The notes: generated by a model not told the origin, from the sequence alone. Shown: positions 26,498-35,681, counted from the stretch's first letter. The stretch: DNA of 64,000 nucleotides from Pseudomonas putida (GCF_028682635.1 NZ_JANHLK010000004.1:1-64000), one strand, 5' to 3'. Numbers and translations: made by a program.

Positions 26498-28014
26498 GGC
26501 TGACCCTGACGCAGCGCCTGTCCCTGGTGTTCGCCGTGCTGCTGCTGGTGTGCTGCGGTACATCGGCGTGGCTGCAGGTGCGTTCCAACCAGATGCATGA
26601 ACAGGAAGTGGTGCAAGGCTTGTCCCGGGACCTGGCGCAGCACATCGCCAGTGACACGGTGCTGATGGACACCCAGGGCCTGATGCCCAACGCCGTGCGC
26701 GATCTGTTCAGCAAGCTGATGCAGGTCAACCCCAGCGTCGAGGTTTACCTGCTGGACACCGAGGGCAAGATCGTCGGCAGCGCCGCGCCCGAAGGCCGGA
26801 TCCGCCGTGAGCGCGTCGACCTGGCGCCGATCCAGCGCCTGCTGCGGGGCGATGCCTTGCCGATTGCCGGCGATGATCCGCGCAGTGTCGATGGGCGCAA
26901 GGTGTTCAGCGCCGCGCCGTTGAAGGTCGACGGCAAGCCGGTCGGTTATCTCTACGTGGTGCTGTTGGGTGAAGACCACGATCGCCTGGCCGAGCGCGGC
27001 GCCACCAGCGCGGCACTGAATACTGCCCTGCTGTCCATCGGCCTGGTCGCGCTGCTGTGCCTGATTGCCGGCCTCACTGCGTTTGCGTTGATCACCCGCC
27101 CCTTGCGCCGTCTCACCGACACCGTCAGCCAGTTCGACATCGACGGCGTCCCGGTCTCGCCGGCCCTGCCCGTCACTGTGGACAAAACCGCCAGCCATGA
27201 CGAGATCGCCATACTCGACGCCACATTCCGGCAGATGCAGGCGCGCCTGGGCGAACAATGGCGCTCCCTGACCCGCCAGGACCAGGAGCGCCGCGAACTG
27301 GTGGCGAACATCTCCCACGACCTGCGCACGCCGCTGGCGTCGCTGCATGGCTACCTGGAAACCCTGTCGCTCAAGGACGCCACACTGTCACCCGACGACC
27401 GTCGTCGCTATCTCGGCATCGCCCTGGATCAAAGTCGCAAGGTTGGCGGTCTGGCGCAGTCGCTGCTTGAGCTGGTGCGGCTGGAGCATGGCTTCGTGCA
27501 GCCGGTGCTGGAGCGGTTTTCCCTGACTGACCTGGCCCAGGACATCTTCCAGAAATTCGAATTGACGGCCGAGGCGCGGCAGGTCGAATTGAAGGCCACG
27601 TTCGCCCCCAACGTGTCTGCGGCCTGTGCGGACCTGGGATTGATCGAGCGGGTGTTGACCAACCTGTTCGACAACGCCTTGCGCCATACGCCGCCAGGGG
27701 GCGAGATTGAACTGGGGTTGCGTCCGCAGGGGTCGTTCATTGAAGTGACGGTCAGCGACACCGGGCCGGGTATTGCTCCGGAGTTGCGCGAAGGGCTGTT
27801 TTTGCGGCCGTTCAATATCGGTGGGGCACGGCGTGATGGTGGGTTGGGGTTGCGGATTGTGCATCGCATCCTGCAATTGCATGGGCTTGAGATTCAGTTG
27901 ATCGACAGGCCGGGGCGTGGGGCGACGTTTCGGTTTTCATTGCCGATGGATGAACAGACCGCGTCGGCACTGGCGGTGCGATCGATGAACCTGAATACAC
28001 CGGGGCAGGCCTGA
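26494..28014 (+). CDS. Membrane histidine kinase partner of the response regulator
   Basis: 506 residues. TM1 about 8-26, a periplasmic sensor of about 145 residues, TM2 about 175-197, HAMP, then HisKA with the phospho-acceptor in NISHDLRTPLASL. The ATPase domain has NLFDNALRH, DTGPGI and GGLGLRI. Complete kinase. Signal sensed is unknown; its neighbours are exported Met-sulfoxide reductases. Confidence 0.92.
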   Translation: MRLTLTQRLSLVFAVLLLVCCGTSAWLQVRSNQMHEQEVVQGLSRDLAQHIASDTVLMDTQGLMPNAVRDLFSKLMQVNPSVEVYLLDTEGKIVGSAAPEGRIRRERVDLAPIQRLLRGDALPIAGDDPRSVDGRKVFSAAPLKVDGKPVGYLYVVLLGEDHDRLAERGATSAALNTALLSIGLVALLCLIAGLTAFALITRPLRRLTDTVSQFDIDGVPVSPALPVTVDKTASHDEIAILDATFRQMQARLGEQWRSLTRQDQERRELVANISHDLRTPLASLHGYLETLSLKDATLSPDDRRRYLGIALDQSRKVGGLAQSLLELVRLEHGFVQPVLERFSLTDLAQDIFQKFELTAEARQVELKATFAPNVSAACADLGLIERVLTNLFDNALRHTPPGGEIELGLRPQGSFIEVTVSDTGPGIAPELREGLFLRPFNIGGARRDGGLGLRIVHRILQLHGLEIQLIDRPGRGATFRFSLPMDEQTASALAVRSMNLNTPGQA

Positions 28015-28030
28015 CAGACCGTGGTGACTG

Positions 28031-28128
28031 CATCGCCAGCAGGCTGGCTCCCACAGTGTTTTGGGTCGGCCACAGATTTAGCGTACACCCAATTCCCCTG
28101 TAGGAGCCGGCTTGCCGGCGAAGGCGCC
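28031..28128. repeat. Two convergent REP half-units
   Basis: catcgccagcaggctggctcccacag at 28031-28056 and cctgtaggagccggcttgccggcg from 28097 are opposite in orientation but of different subtypes (cccaca versus ctacag), so they pair poorly. They fill most of the 308-bp gap after the kinase gene. Confidence 0.7.
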
Positions 28129-28267
28129 CGAAAGACAGGGGCAATGTTCAAGGACGCCTCGGCTGGGGCGAGTCCATCCAATTACAGGGTGTGTGTGTCG
28201 TGATTTTGTCCGTTGGCCTGTTGGGCCGTGACAACGCCGCCCCGGTCCAATAGATTAGGCGGCCTGA

Positions 28268-28283
28268 AAAGCCCTCGGGCTTT
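28268..28283 (+). promoter_or_regulatory. Small perfect hairpin in the leader of the unknown gene at 28323
   Basis: AAAGCCC-TC-GGGCTTT, 40 bp before the start codon, followed by CTCGCCC and not by a T tract. It could be a weak leader attenuator or an RNA-stability element. No known riboswitch motif was recognised. Confidence 0.4.
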
Positions 28284-28322
28284 CTCGCCCCTATTCAAGT
28301 TCAAAGAAGTAGTGAAATTTCA

Positions 28323-29027
28323 ATGTCAGATTCCAACACCGCTGAATCCGTAGTCACCCTGTCGTCCAAAGCGGAATACGAAAACTCCATCAATCTTTCA
28401 CAGCACGTATCCCAGGCCAAGACCATCAGCGAGATGGTCCTGGACGCGTTTCAATCCACCCGCGAAAGCGAGCAGATCCGCGAGCTGCGCGCCGCGATCC
28501 GCCAGGCCCACGACAGCTTCGACGACGACAAGGCCTACGAATTGATGGGCCAGCTCAAGCAGCTCAAGGACGCCGAGGCCGCCGACATCGCCGCCCTCGA
28601 AGACCTGAGCAGCAAGTTCCCGATCAGCCGCATCCTGTCCAGCTTCAAGGACGATCCGGCGTTCCAGGAAATCGTCTACGGCCTGGCCCTCAAGGTGCTG
28701 AACCAGACCCACCAGGCCATCAGCAACCCGAGCGGCGGCAAGAGCAAGGCCGCCAAGGCGAAAAAAGAAGTCGAAGTGTTCACCATCAGCAAGGACGGCA
28801 TCAGCGTCACCTTGCCGCTGCGCACCCCGCGCTCGCGCCTGAGCGTCGACCGTGAAGCCCTGGAATTCCTCGGTTTCACCTTCGTCGGCGAAGGCGACGA
28901 GGCCGAGCTGCAAAGCGAGACGTTCCTGGACAACCAGGGCGCCGAACAAGCGGTCAACCGCAAGAACATCATCACCGCCCTGCAACAGCAGACCGCCTTC
29001 GACGGCTACAGCATCGCCGCCCAGTAA
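28323..29027 (+). CDS. Conserved-looking protein of unknown function, 234 residues
   Basis: Highly acidic and helical for the first 125 residues (ISEMVLDAFQSTRESEQIRELRAAIRQ and later EDLSSKFPISRIL). A short Gly/Lys/Ala linker (GGKSKAAKAKKE) is followed by a C-terminal beta-type domain of about 90 residues. No signal peptide, no membrane segments. A strong terminator follows, so it is a single-gene unit with its own leader. I do not recognise the family. Confidence 0.75.
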   Translation: MSDSNTAESVVTLSSKAEYENSINLSQHVSQAKTISEMVLDAFQSTRESEQIRELRAAIRQAHDSFDDDKAYELMGQLKQLKDAEAADIAALEDLSSKFPISRILSSFKDDPAFQEIVYGLALKVLNQTHQAISNPSGGKSKAAKAKKEVEVFTISKDGISVTLPLRTPRSRLSVDREALEFLGFTFVGEGDEAELQSETFLDNQGAEQAVNRKNIITALQQQTAFDGYSIAAQ

Positions 29028-29048
29028 CACCCGCCAGCGCTTCACCAG

Positions 29049-29074
29049 AGCCCCGCCACCGTGCGGGGCTTTTT
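29049..29074 (+). terminator. Rho-independent terminator of the unknown gene
   Basis: AGCCCCGC at 29049-29056 pairs with GCGGGGCT at 29063-29070, followed by TTTTA. The 29075-29227 stretch holds the promoter of the MocR gene; no site was clear to me. Confidence 0.8.
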
Positions 29075-29227
29075 ATTGCCCGCGATTCCAGCGAAACCGC
29101 GTTTAGTGTTCCAGTATCAAGGCCAGAAAAACACTTCCCTTCACCCATCTGCACCACGGGTCCGCCTGCAGGGAGCGTCAACTCACTTTCCAGCCCAGAC
29201 CTCAGTGGTGCGACTGCTGAGGTCATC

Positions 29228-30658
29228 ATGAACACGCTTCCCTTGTACCGTCAGTTGGCCAACCACTACCTGGACGCGATCCGCAGCGGCACCCTGAAAA
29301 CCGGCGAGCGCCTGCCCTCGATCCGCCTGATGATGGAAAAACACGCCGTCAGCCTGTCCACCGCCGTGCAGGTCTGCCGTGAGCTCGAGGACTATGGCGT
29401 ACTGGAAGCCCGACCGCGCTCGGGCAATTACATCCGCCAGCCCGACACGCCGGGCAAAGCCGTCGCGATCAGCCTGCCGCCGCCACTGGATACGGGCGTC
29501 TATGTCGGCATCCATGAGCAAGTGTCAGCGGTGCTCAAGGCCAGCCAGCGCGCGACGGTCAAGGTCAACTTCGCCAGTGCCTACTGCGCCCCGCCGCTCT
29601 ATCCGCTGAAGGTCTTGCAGGACAACATGATCAAGGCCTTGCGCCAGGACCCGCATCTGCTCGATACCAGCAGTTCGACCAGCGGCCACAGTGCCCTGCG
29701 CAATGTATTGGCCCGGCGGATGCTGACCGCCAAGACCCACCTGAGCGCCGAACGCATCGTGATTACCCACGGCGCCACCGAGGCGATCAACCTGGCCTTG
29801 CGCGCCGTGACCCTCCCCGGCGATACCGTGGCCGTGGAGTCGCCGACCTTCTACGGCGTGTTGCAGATTCTCGAAAGCCTCAACCTGCGGGTGCTGGAAG
29901 TCCCGGCCTCGACCCCTGCGGGGATTCACCTGCCGGCCCTGGAACAGCTGCTACAAGGGCCGCAGCCGATCAAGGCGCTGATCGTCATGCCCAACCTGCA
30001 CAATCCACTGGGCAGCATCATGCCCGACGCTCACAAGGCGCGGCTGGTGAAACTCTGTGCCGAGCACGATACGGTGCTGATCGAGGACGATACCTACGGC
30101 GACCTGGTGGACACCGAGCAACCGCTGTCCACCCTCAAGCACTGGGACCGCACCGACAGCGTGATCTATTGCGCTTCGCTGAACAAAACCCTGGCCCCGG
30201 GCCTGCGCCTGGGCTGGATCAGCGCCGGCAAATGGCACGACCGCGTGGAAATGCTCAAGCACACCCAGACCCGTGGCTGCGAGAAGTTGTCGCAACTGGC
30301 GGTCAGTGCGTTCATGGCCACGCCTTCCTATGAACGCTACCTGCGGCGCTTGAGAAACACCCTGACCCAGCAGCGCCAGCAAATGAGCGCGGCGATATTG
30401 CGCTACTTTCCCGAGGGCACACGGGTGACCAATCCCCGGGGTGGGACGTTGCTGTGGGTAGAGTTGCCTGCGCAGTATTCGTCCATGATGCTTTTTCATG
30501 ACGCGTTGAACGTTGGCATCCAGATTTCACCTGGGGATATCTTTTCCAACACCCGGCGTTTCCATCACTTTATGCGCATAGGTTGCGGAGCGCCGTATTC
30601 GCCAAGGATTGATGAGGCGCTGCAAACCCTGGCCCGCCTCCTCAAAAACCAGGGCTAA
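29228..30658 (+). CDS. MocR-type GntR/aminotransferase-fold regulator, left flank of the pathway cluster
   Basis: 476 residues. A GntR winged helix (NTLPLYRQLANHYLDAIRSG...LPSIRLMMEKHAVSLSTAV) is joined to a class I aminotransferase domain. PLP residues are ASLNKTLAPGLRLGW with the Schiff-base Lys, and PNLHNPLG. MocR proteins bind DNA in response to amino acids or PLP compounds. It points away from, but lies immediately beside, the minus-strand cluster at 30771-40074, with only a REP pair between their 3' ends. Confidence 0.88.
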   Translation: MNTLPLYRQLANHYLDAIRSGTLKTGERLPSIRLMMEKHAVSLSTAVQVCRELEDYGVLEARPRSGNYIRQPDTPGKAVAISLPPPLDTGVYVGIHEQVSAVLKASQRATVKVNFASAYCAPPLYPLKVLQDNMIKALRQDPHLLDTSSSTSGHSALRNVLARRMLTAKTHLSAERIVITHGATEAINLALRAVTLPGDTVAVESPTFYGVLQILESLNLRVLEVPASTPAGIHLPALEQLLQGPQPIKALIVMPNLHNPLGSIMPDAHKARLVKLCAEHDTVLIEDDTYGDLVDTEQPLSTLKHWDRTDSVIYCASLNKTLAPGLRLGWISAGKWHDRVEMLKHTQTRGCEKLSQLAVSAFMATPSYERYLRRLRNTLTQQRQQMSAAILRYFPEGTRVTNPRGGTLLWVELPAQYSSMMLFHDALNVGIQISPGDIFSNTRRFHHFMRIGCGAPYSPRIDEALQTLARLLKNQG

Positions 30659-30664
30659 ACACAT

Positions 30665-30765
30665 CCCCCCTGTAGGAGCTGGCTTGCCAGCGAAAGCGTC
30701 AGCACATCCAGCATTGATGTGCCTGACACACCGCCTTCGCTGGCAAGCCAGCTCCTACAGGGGGG
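30665..30765. repeat. REP inverted pair between the MocR gene and the cluster end
   Basis: cccccctgtaggagctggcttgccagcga at 30665 is answered by its inverse ending cctacaggggg at 30765. The stem is almost perfect and can serve both convergent genes as a 3' end. Confidence 0.85.
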
Positions 30766-30770
30766 TCGGA

Positions 30771-31571
30771 TTACAGGGGATTTTGGTGTAGGCAGATGAT
30801 ATGCGGGTCATCATTCCAATGCGGGAAGCGCTCGGCGATCAGCGGGTCGTGGCCGGGGATGACGTGGTCTTCGCTGTCGGCCAGGCGATTGATCTCGCTG
30901 AACGCCTCCAGGCTTTGCGCCAGGTCATCGATGATTGGAAACGGGCTGCGCTCGCGAATATTGACCCACAGGTGCGCCGCGTCCGAAGCCAGCACGATCC
31001 AGCCGCGCTCGGTGTTTACCCGCACCACCTGGCTGCCCGGCGTGTGTCCGCCCACCGCGTGCAGTGTCACGCCGGGCAGCACCTCGACCGTGCCGTTGTG
31101 CAAACGCATGCGCCCCTCGAACAGCGGCGGCAGCGCCGACATCACGTCCTCCACCTCGTAGGTCTTGTTCACGGTGTGATGGGCCATCTTCGGCCCAGTG
31201 CAGAAGCGCAGTTCCGCTTCCTGCAGATGCACCGTGGCCTTGGGAAACAACCCCAGGTTGCCGGCATGATCCCAGTGCAGGTGCGTGAGGATCAGGTGCT
31301 CGACCTGCGCCGGATCGATGTCCAGTTGCCGCAGGGAATCCTCCGGCAGGCGATACATCTGACGGTTGCGGCGGTCCGCCGTGTCCGGTTGAAAACAGGT
31401 GTCGACCACAATCACCTGATGCTCGTTGCGAATCACCCAGAAGTAGTAGTCCAGGGGCATCGGCGCATTGGGGTCGCCGCAGCAGGCATCGTAGAGAAAG
31501 TTCTCCCGGGCGGTGCGCTGCGCGTTGGCGCCGACCCGGATGGCGAACACTTCGTACAGGGGAACGGACAT
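30771..31571 (-). CDS. Metallo-beta-lactamase-fold hydrolase (N-acyl homoserine lactonase family)
   Basis: 266 residues from ATG 31571. The zinc motif is LTHLHWDHAGN, with further ligands in GGHTPGSQ, LASDAAHLW and IPGHDP. This is the order in AttM/AhlB-type lactonases. Last gene of the minus-strand cluster, 14 bp after the AurF-like gene. It could open a lactone or other ester in the pathway, protect the producer, or degrade quorum signals. The context favours a pathway or self-protection role; this is an inference. Confidence 0.8.
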   Translation of the reverse strand: MSVPLYEVFAIRVGANAQRTARENFLYDACCGDPNAPMPLDYYFWVIRNEHQVIVVDTCFQPDTADRRNRQMYRLPEDSLRQLDIDPAQVEHLILTHLHWDHAGNLGLFPKATVHLQEAELRFCTGPKMAHHTVNKTYEVEDVMSALPPLFEGRMRLHNGTVEVLPGVTLHAVGGHTPGSQVVRVNTERGWIVLASDAAHLWVNIRERSPFPIIDDLAQSLEAFSEINRLADSEDHVIPGHDPLIAERFPHWNDDPHIICLHQNPL

Positions 31572-31585
31572 GGTCACCTCCGGGT

Positions 31586-32545
31586 TCAGGCGGCTGCGGT
31601 GGCTTTGAGGGTCGGACGGAAATCGAAATCGATCTGCTCGCTGATGCCCAGGTCCTGCGCCAGCTTATGCAGGCCACTGTAGTCGCGCATGATCGTGGCG
31701 TTTTTGTTGCTCTCGCGAGTGTCGGCGATGATCGACCCGGCATCCGTGACCCCAAGCTGGGTGAGGATCGCCTCCCACATCGAGTAGTCCTGGGCGATAA
31801 AAGCACTCAGCGCCACCGAAAGGTGACGGGCGAAAAACTCCCGCTGTTCGGGCTGCATGTTGGCGTACATCACCTTGGCGACTTCGGCCAGCACCTTGCT
31901 GTGGGCGTATTCGTCGCGGTTGTGCAGTTCGGCCACGCGGCGGTTCTGCGGCTGGATGGTCTGGTCGTCCGCCAGCAGGTCGAGGTAGGCGTTGACGCTG
32001 ATCTCGGCCACCACCGCGAAGGTGATCGCCGCCAGGTCGCGCTGCCATTGTTCGGGCAGTTCCTCACGCAGGGCCTTGAGGCGCAGGTAGGTCACCGAGG
32101 GCGGCAAATCCAGGTCCTGGTCGAGGGCGCGATCGAGCTTGGTCCGCTCAATGGCGCGCAGGTGCATGAGCGTGTGGTAGTGCTCGTCGATCAGGGTCTG
32201 CTGCATCGCCTCGCGAAAATGCCAGTCGTCCTTGCCCAGGTACTGCTGGGCGATGACGCTCAGCGCCGGGTTCACTACATGCTCCTCGGCGGTGACGGTG
32301 CGCAGGTTGTAGCCGATCCAGCCCCAGGTCACCACCTTGCTCTTGAGCTCGTCGCTCAAGGCCTGGAATGTCGGGTGATGGAAAAACGGCACCATGCACT
32401 CCGGGTAATCCGGGCGTGCCGGGTCGAACACTTCGTTGACCTGGCCCCTGTCCGGCGCACACACCCCGGCGCGTTTGGTCCAGGCCTGATTGAGCCGCAC
32501 GATCAGTTGGTGATCGACCTGGGCAATCTCGATTGCTGTTTGCAT
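31586..32545 (-). CDS. AurF-like diiron N-oxygenase
   Basis: 319 residues. All ligand positions of AurF-type enzymes can be placed: E88, E121-x-x-H124, E181, and H208-x3-E212-x2-H215, with the same 57-residue gap between the first His and the next Glu as in AurF. Members oxidise amines to hydroxylamine, nitroso or nitro groups; in fragin/leudiazen-type pathways they help build diazeniumdiolates. No NRPS lies nearby here, so a free or ligated amino acid is the likely substrate. Spacing to neighbours (65 bp upstream, 14 bp downstream) places it in the operon. Confidence 0.85.
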   Translation of the reverse strand: MQTAIEIAQVDHQLIVRLNQAWTKRAGVCAPDRGQVNEVFDPARPDYPECMVPFFHHPTFQALSDELKSKVVTWGWIGYNLRTVTAEEHVVNPALSVIAQQYLGKDDWHFREAMQQTLIDEHYHTLMHLRAIERTKLDRALDQDLDLPPSVTYLRLKALREELPEQWQRDLAAITFAVVAEISVNAYLDLLADDQTIQPQNRRVAELHNRDEYAHSKVLAEVAKVMYANMQPEQREFFARHLSVALSAFIAQDYSMWEAILTQLGVTDAGSIIADTRESNKNATIMRDYSGLHKLAQDLGISEQIDFDFRPTLKATAAA

Positions 32546-32610
32546 GACGCAATACCTGTAGAACGCGTACCCGCCAGGGGTACGCGGAAAAAAGAAGGGC
32601 GACGGAAAAA

Positions 32611-33369
32611 TCAGGCCAGCCAGTAGCGGGTCAGGTTGCGCGCCGGGTCAGTGTATCGACTGCGGGCATGGATCATCCGCCAGTTGTCCCAAATCAGCAG
32701 GCACCCGTCGGGAATCAGCACCGGGATGTTGTGCTCGACAAAGTACGCTTCGCCCAGCGCGGCAAATCTTGCCAGCGGCGCCGTGCTGTTGGCCACCTGC
32801 GATTGCTGCAACGCCTCCTTCGATGGATTCACATCGCCGTAGTGAAACTGGTTGTAGCTGAAGCGAAAGATATCGCCGTCCTCGGTGGGGGTCAGGATGT
32901 ATTCCCTGACACGGGTTTGCGCCGGTTCGCCGGGCTTGGCGGTGGCGACGAATTCCACCGGCGTGTCATCGAGCCACTCGCGCAGTTCCGGCTCGGTTTG
33001 CTCGAGCGACTTGAGGAATTCGTAGCCGTCCACCAGCCCCGTATGCCCGCCACCGCAAGTCGCCTGTGTATGGCAATGCAGCGCCAGGTAACGTGGCGGC
33101 GGGCCATACACCGGCGCTTCGGTGTGCGGGCCGATGCCGTTCATGCTCTGGGAGTACGGCAAGTCCTCGTAGCCCGGCTTGCGGGTGATGGCGAACGCCA
33201 CCTGGCCATTGAACTGCGGAATGATCGGGCCGAACTCATGCAGTGTTCCCGTAACGTCGTGGGCGAATTCCCCTGGGGTCAGCACCGTCCAGCCACGACT
33301 CGACAATTCTTCATGGCGATGGCCCAGTGAAACATAAGGTGTGCACGCAACAATCCCTTGGTCTGACAT
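32611..33369 (-). CDS. TauD/TfdA-family Fe(II)/2-oxoglutarate dioxygenase
   Basis: 252 residues. The facial triad is H82-x-E84 (PHTEAP) and H234 (NWRMIHARS), with the 2-oxoglutarate Arg in DPARNLTRYW. An E instead of the commoner D in the HxD position is seen in SyrP-like and other antibiotic-pathway members. Expected to hydroxylate or desaturate an amino acid or its derivative. It lies 21 bp after the aminotransferase gene and 65 bp before the N-oxygenase. Confidence 0.83.
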   Translation of the reverse strand: MSDQGIVACTPYVSLGHRHEELSSRGWTVLTPGEFAHDVTGTLHEFGPIIPQFNGQVAFAITRKPGYEDLPYSQSMNGIGPHTEAPVYGPPPRYLALHCHTQATCGGGHTGLVDGYEFLKSLEQTEPELREWLDDTPVEFVATAKPGEPAQTRVREYILTPTEDGDIFRFSYNQFHYGDVNPSKEALQQSQVANSTAPLARFAALGEAYFVEHNIPVLIPDGCLLIWDNWRMIHARSRYTDPARNLTRYWLA

Positions 33370-33390
33370 GGTGAGTTTCCTGGCGGTTTA

Positions 33391-34263
33391 TCAGGCGTTG
33401 ACGGTTGAGGTGTAAGCGGCAATCAATGCACTGCAGGCGTTGCCCGGTCGGTAGCGCTGTTCATCGATGCTCTGTACCGGGGTGATTTCGGCGGCGGTGC
33501 CGGTGAGAAAACACTCGTCGAAGTCGCCCAGTTCCGTGGGCAGGATCGTGCGTTCGATGACCTGGTAATCCAGCGCCCGGGCCAGCTCGATGACGGTCTG
33601 GCGGGTAATGCCATTGAGAAAGCAATCCGGCACTGGCGTATGCAAGGTCCGCCCCTTGGCGAAGAACACATTGGCGCTGGTGGCTTCGGCGACGTGCCCG
33701 CGCCAGTCGAGCATCAAGGCATCGTGATAACCGTGGTTTTCGGCGTCGTGCTTGCTCAAGGTGGCGATCTGGTAATGCCCCGACGCCTTGGCTTCGAAGG
33801 GGCTGCTGCTGGGCGGTGGACGGCGCCACGCGGCGGTCTTCAGGCGGATGCCGGCCATGCGCGCCGCCGGGTCGAAATAGCTCGGCCATTGCCAGCAGGC
33901 GATCGCCACATGCACACGATTGAAACGGGCCGACGTGGAAATCATCTCGCTGCCGCGCCAGGCCACCGGGCGCAGATAGCCGTCGCCCACCTGGTTGCGT
34001 TGCAGCAATTGATGGCTGGCCGCTTCCAGCTCGGCGGGTTCGAAGGGAATGGCAAAATCCATCAGCTGCGCCGAGCGATACAGCCGCTCAGTGTGTTCGC
34101 GCAGCTTGAAGACCTTGCCGTTGTACACGCGCTCGCCCTCATACACCGTGCTTGCGTAATGCAGGCCGTGGCTGAGCACATGCAGGCGCGCCTGGGACCA
34201 CTCGACGAACTCGCCATCGAGCCAGATCCATCCTTCGCGTTGATCAAACGGGATACCGCTCAT
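33391..34263 (-). CDS. Class IV (BCAT/D-amino acid transaminase fold) aminotransferase
   Basis: 290 residues, similar to IlvE: LSHGLHYASTVYEGER, RLYRSAQLMDF, ASGHYQIATLSKHDA (PLP Lys in SGHYQ position shifted: the usual Lys is in the KASGHYQ segment), EATSANVFFAKG and FLTGTAAEITPV. The ribosome site GGGGAGA precedes ATG 34263. In this cluster it probably makes or removes the amine that the diiron enzyme or ligase uses. Normal IlvE function cannot be excluded, but the setting is not a branched-chain locus. Confidence 0.82.
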   Translation of the reverse strand: MSGIPFDQREGWIWLDGEFVEWSQARLHVLSHGLHYASTVYEGERVYNGKVFKLREHTERLYRSAQLMDFAIPFEPAELEAASHQLLQRNQVGDGYLRPVAWRGSEMISTSARFNRVHVAIACWQWPSYFDPAARMAGIRLKTAAWRRPPPSSSPFEAKASGHYQIATLSKHDAENHGYHDALMLDWRGHVAEATSANVFFAKGRTLHTPVPDCFLNGITRQTVIELARALDYQVIERTILPTELGDFDECFLTGTAAEITPVQSIDEQRYRPGNACSALIAAYTSTVNA

Positions 34264-34294
34264 GTCCTTGTCTCCCCAGTAATTAAGCGTCGGC

Positions 34295-35647
34295 TTACGC
34301 CGTTTGCAGCAAGACCGGTATCAACTGCGGCGCAGGCGCCAGCAACAACTCGGCCTCGGTCTGAAAGAAAAAAGCCCGTTCGCCGAAAGCCGGGCGCAGC
34401 TCGTCGAACCAGGTCGCCTGCGGATCGAAGCGCGCATAGAAGGTGCGCAGTACCCACAACGGGTCCCGGGCCTGGAGGAACTGCAACACGAAGACCTTTT
34501 CCCCGGCGACGGTCTCGATGCCGTTGATCAGGACCTTGCCGTAGAAGGTGCTCATCGACGGCCCGCGCACCGTACGTGCCAGCCCCGACACCGTGCGGTA
34601 CGCCGCCTGGAAGATCTCGAACGCCCGTGCCAGCGGCATCGCGAAGTAGTGGCTGGGGCCGGTGTCGCGCTCGACGAACATGTAATAGGGCACCGCCCCG
34701 AGCCGTACGCCTTCGGTCCAGAGGTCCGCCCAATCGGCGGGATTTTCGTTGATATGGCGGATCACCGGTGCCTGCATGCGCAGGGTCGCCCCCGTGGAAC
34801 GAATGCACTCGATGGCCTGCCGGGCGATGGCCGGGCGGATCTCCACCGGGTGGTTGTAGTGGCCCATGATCGAGAGGTTTTTCCCCGCCGCGACGATCCG
34901 CCGAAACAGCGCCAGCAACTCGGGCGCATCCTTGTCGCTGACGAACCGCTGCGGCCAGTACGCCACCGACTTGGTGCCGATGCGGATGTTCTGGATGTGC
35001 GGCAGATCCAGCAGCGGTTCGATGTACCCTGCCAGCGAGCGGGTGTTCATGATCATCGGGTCGCCCCCGGTAATCAGCACATCCGTGACGTCTGTGTGTA
35101 CCTTGAGGTAGCTGACCAGCTCCTGGGATTCCCGTGCGTTGAACTTGAGCTCTTCCTCACCGATGAACTGCGCCCAGCGAAAACAGAAGGTGCAGTAGGC
35201 GTGACAGGTCTGGCCGGCACCGGGGAAAAACAACACGGTCTCGCGGTACTTGTGCTGGATGCCCGGCAGGACTTTGCCGTCGAGGGTCACGCCGTTGTGC
35301 GTCAGCTGCCCGGCCGGATGGGGGTTCATGCGCAGCCAGATCGCCTCGATCCGCCGCTTGATCGCGGCGGCGTCATCCTGTTCGATCAGTTGCTTGAGCG
35401 AGGCATACTCCTCCGCCAACAACATGTCCTTGTGGGGAAAGGTCATGCGGAAAATCGGATCGTCCGGGATGTTGTTCCAGTCGATCAGCGTCCCCAGCAC
35501 GTATTCATTGGTTCGAAACGGCATGACCCGGGCCACGACCGTCATGGCTTCCTGCAACGCAGGCGTCAGCTTGTGCCAATAGGGCGTGTCGCGAATGGTG
35601 CGGGCGTTATAGGGTTTGTAGCGTTCGTGCTCCGACAGTCCTTGCAT
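34295..35647 (-). CDS. KamA-like radical SAM aminomutase, divergent
   Basis: 450 residues from ATG 35647; the longer open frame upstream is a shadow of the GST gene. The [4Fe-4S]/SAM motif is C148-x3-C152-x2-C155 (GQTCHAYCTFCFRW), as in lysine 2,3-aminomutase. LITGGDPMIM matches the SAM-binding GGE/D motif. The usual PLP lysine motif PGGGGK is absent; RGPSMSTFYGK371 sits where it would be. The N-terminal 110 and C-terminal 80 residues are also unlike KamA. It may make a beta-amino acid, but the substrate could be something other than lysine. Confidence 0.82.
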   Translation of the reverse strand: MQGLSEHERYKPYNARTIRDTPYWHKLTPALQEAMTVVARVMPFRTNEYVLGTLIDWNNIPDDPIFRMTFPHKDMLLAEEYASLKQLIEQDDAAAIKRRIEAIWLRMNPHPAGQLTHNGVTLDGKVLPGIQHKYRETVLFFPGAGQTCHAYCTFCFRWAQFIGEEELKFNARESQELVSYLKVHTDVTDVLITGGDPMIMNTRSLAGYIEPLLDLPHIQNIRIGTKSVAYWPQRFVSDKDAPELLALFRRIVAAGKNLSIMGHYNHPVEIRPAIARQAIECIRSTGATLRMQAPVIRHINENPADWADLWTEGVRLGAVPYYMFVERDTGPSHYFAMPLARAFEIFQAAYRTVSGLARTVRGPSMSTFYGKVLINGIETVAGEKVFVLQFLQARDPLWVLRTFYARFDPQATWFDELRPAFGERAFFFQTEAELLLAPAPQLIPVLLQTA

Positions 35648-35681
35648 GGCAGCGCTCCTGGTGATTGCCCTGACAGTCGCC

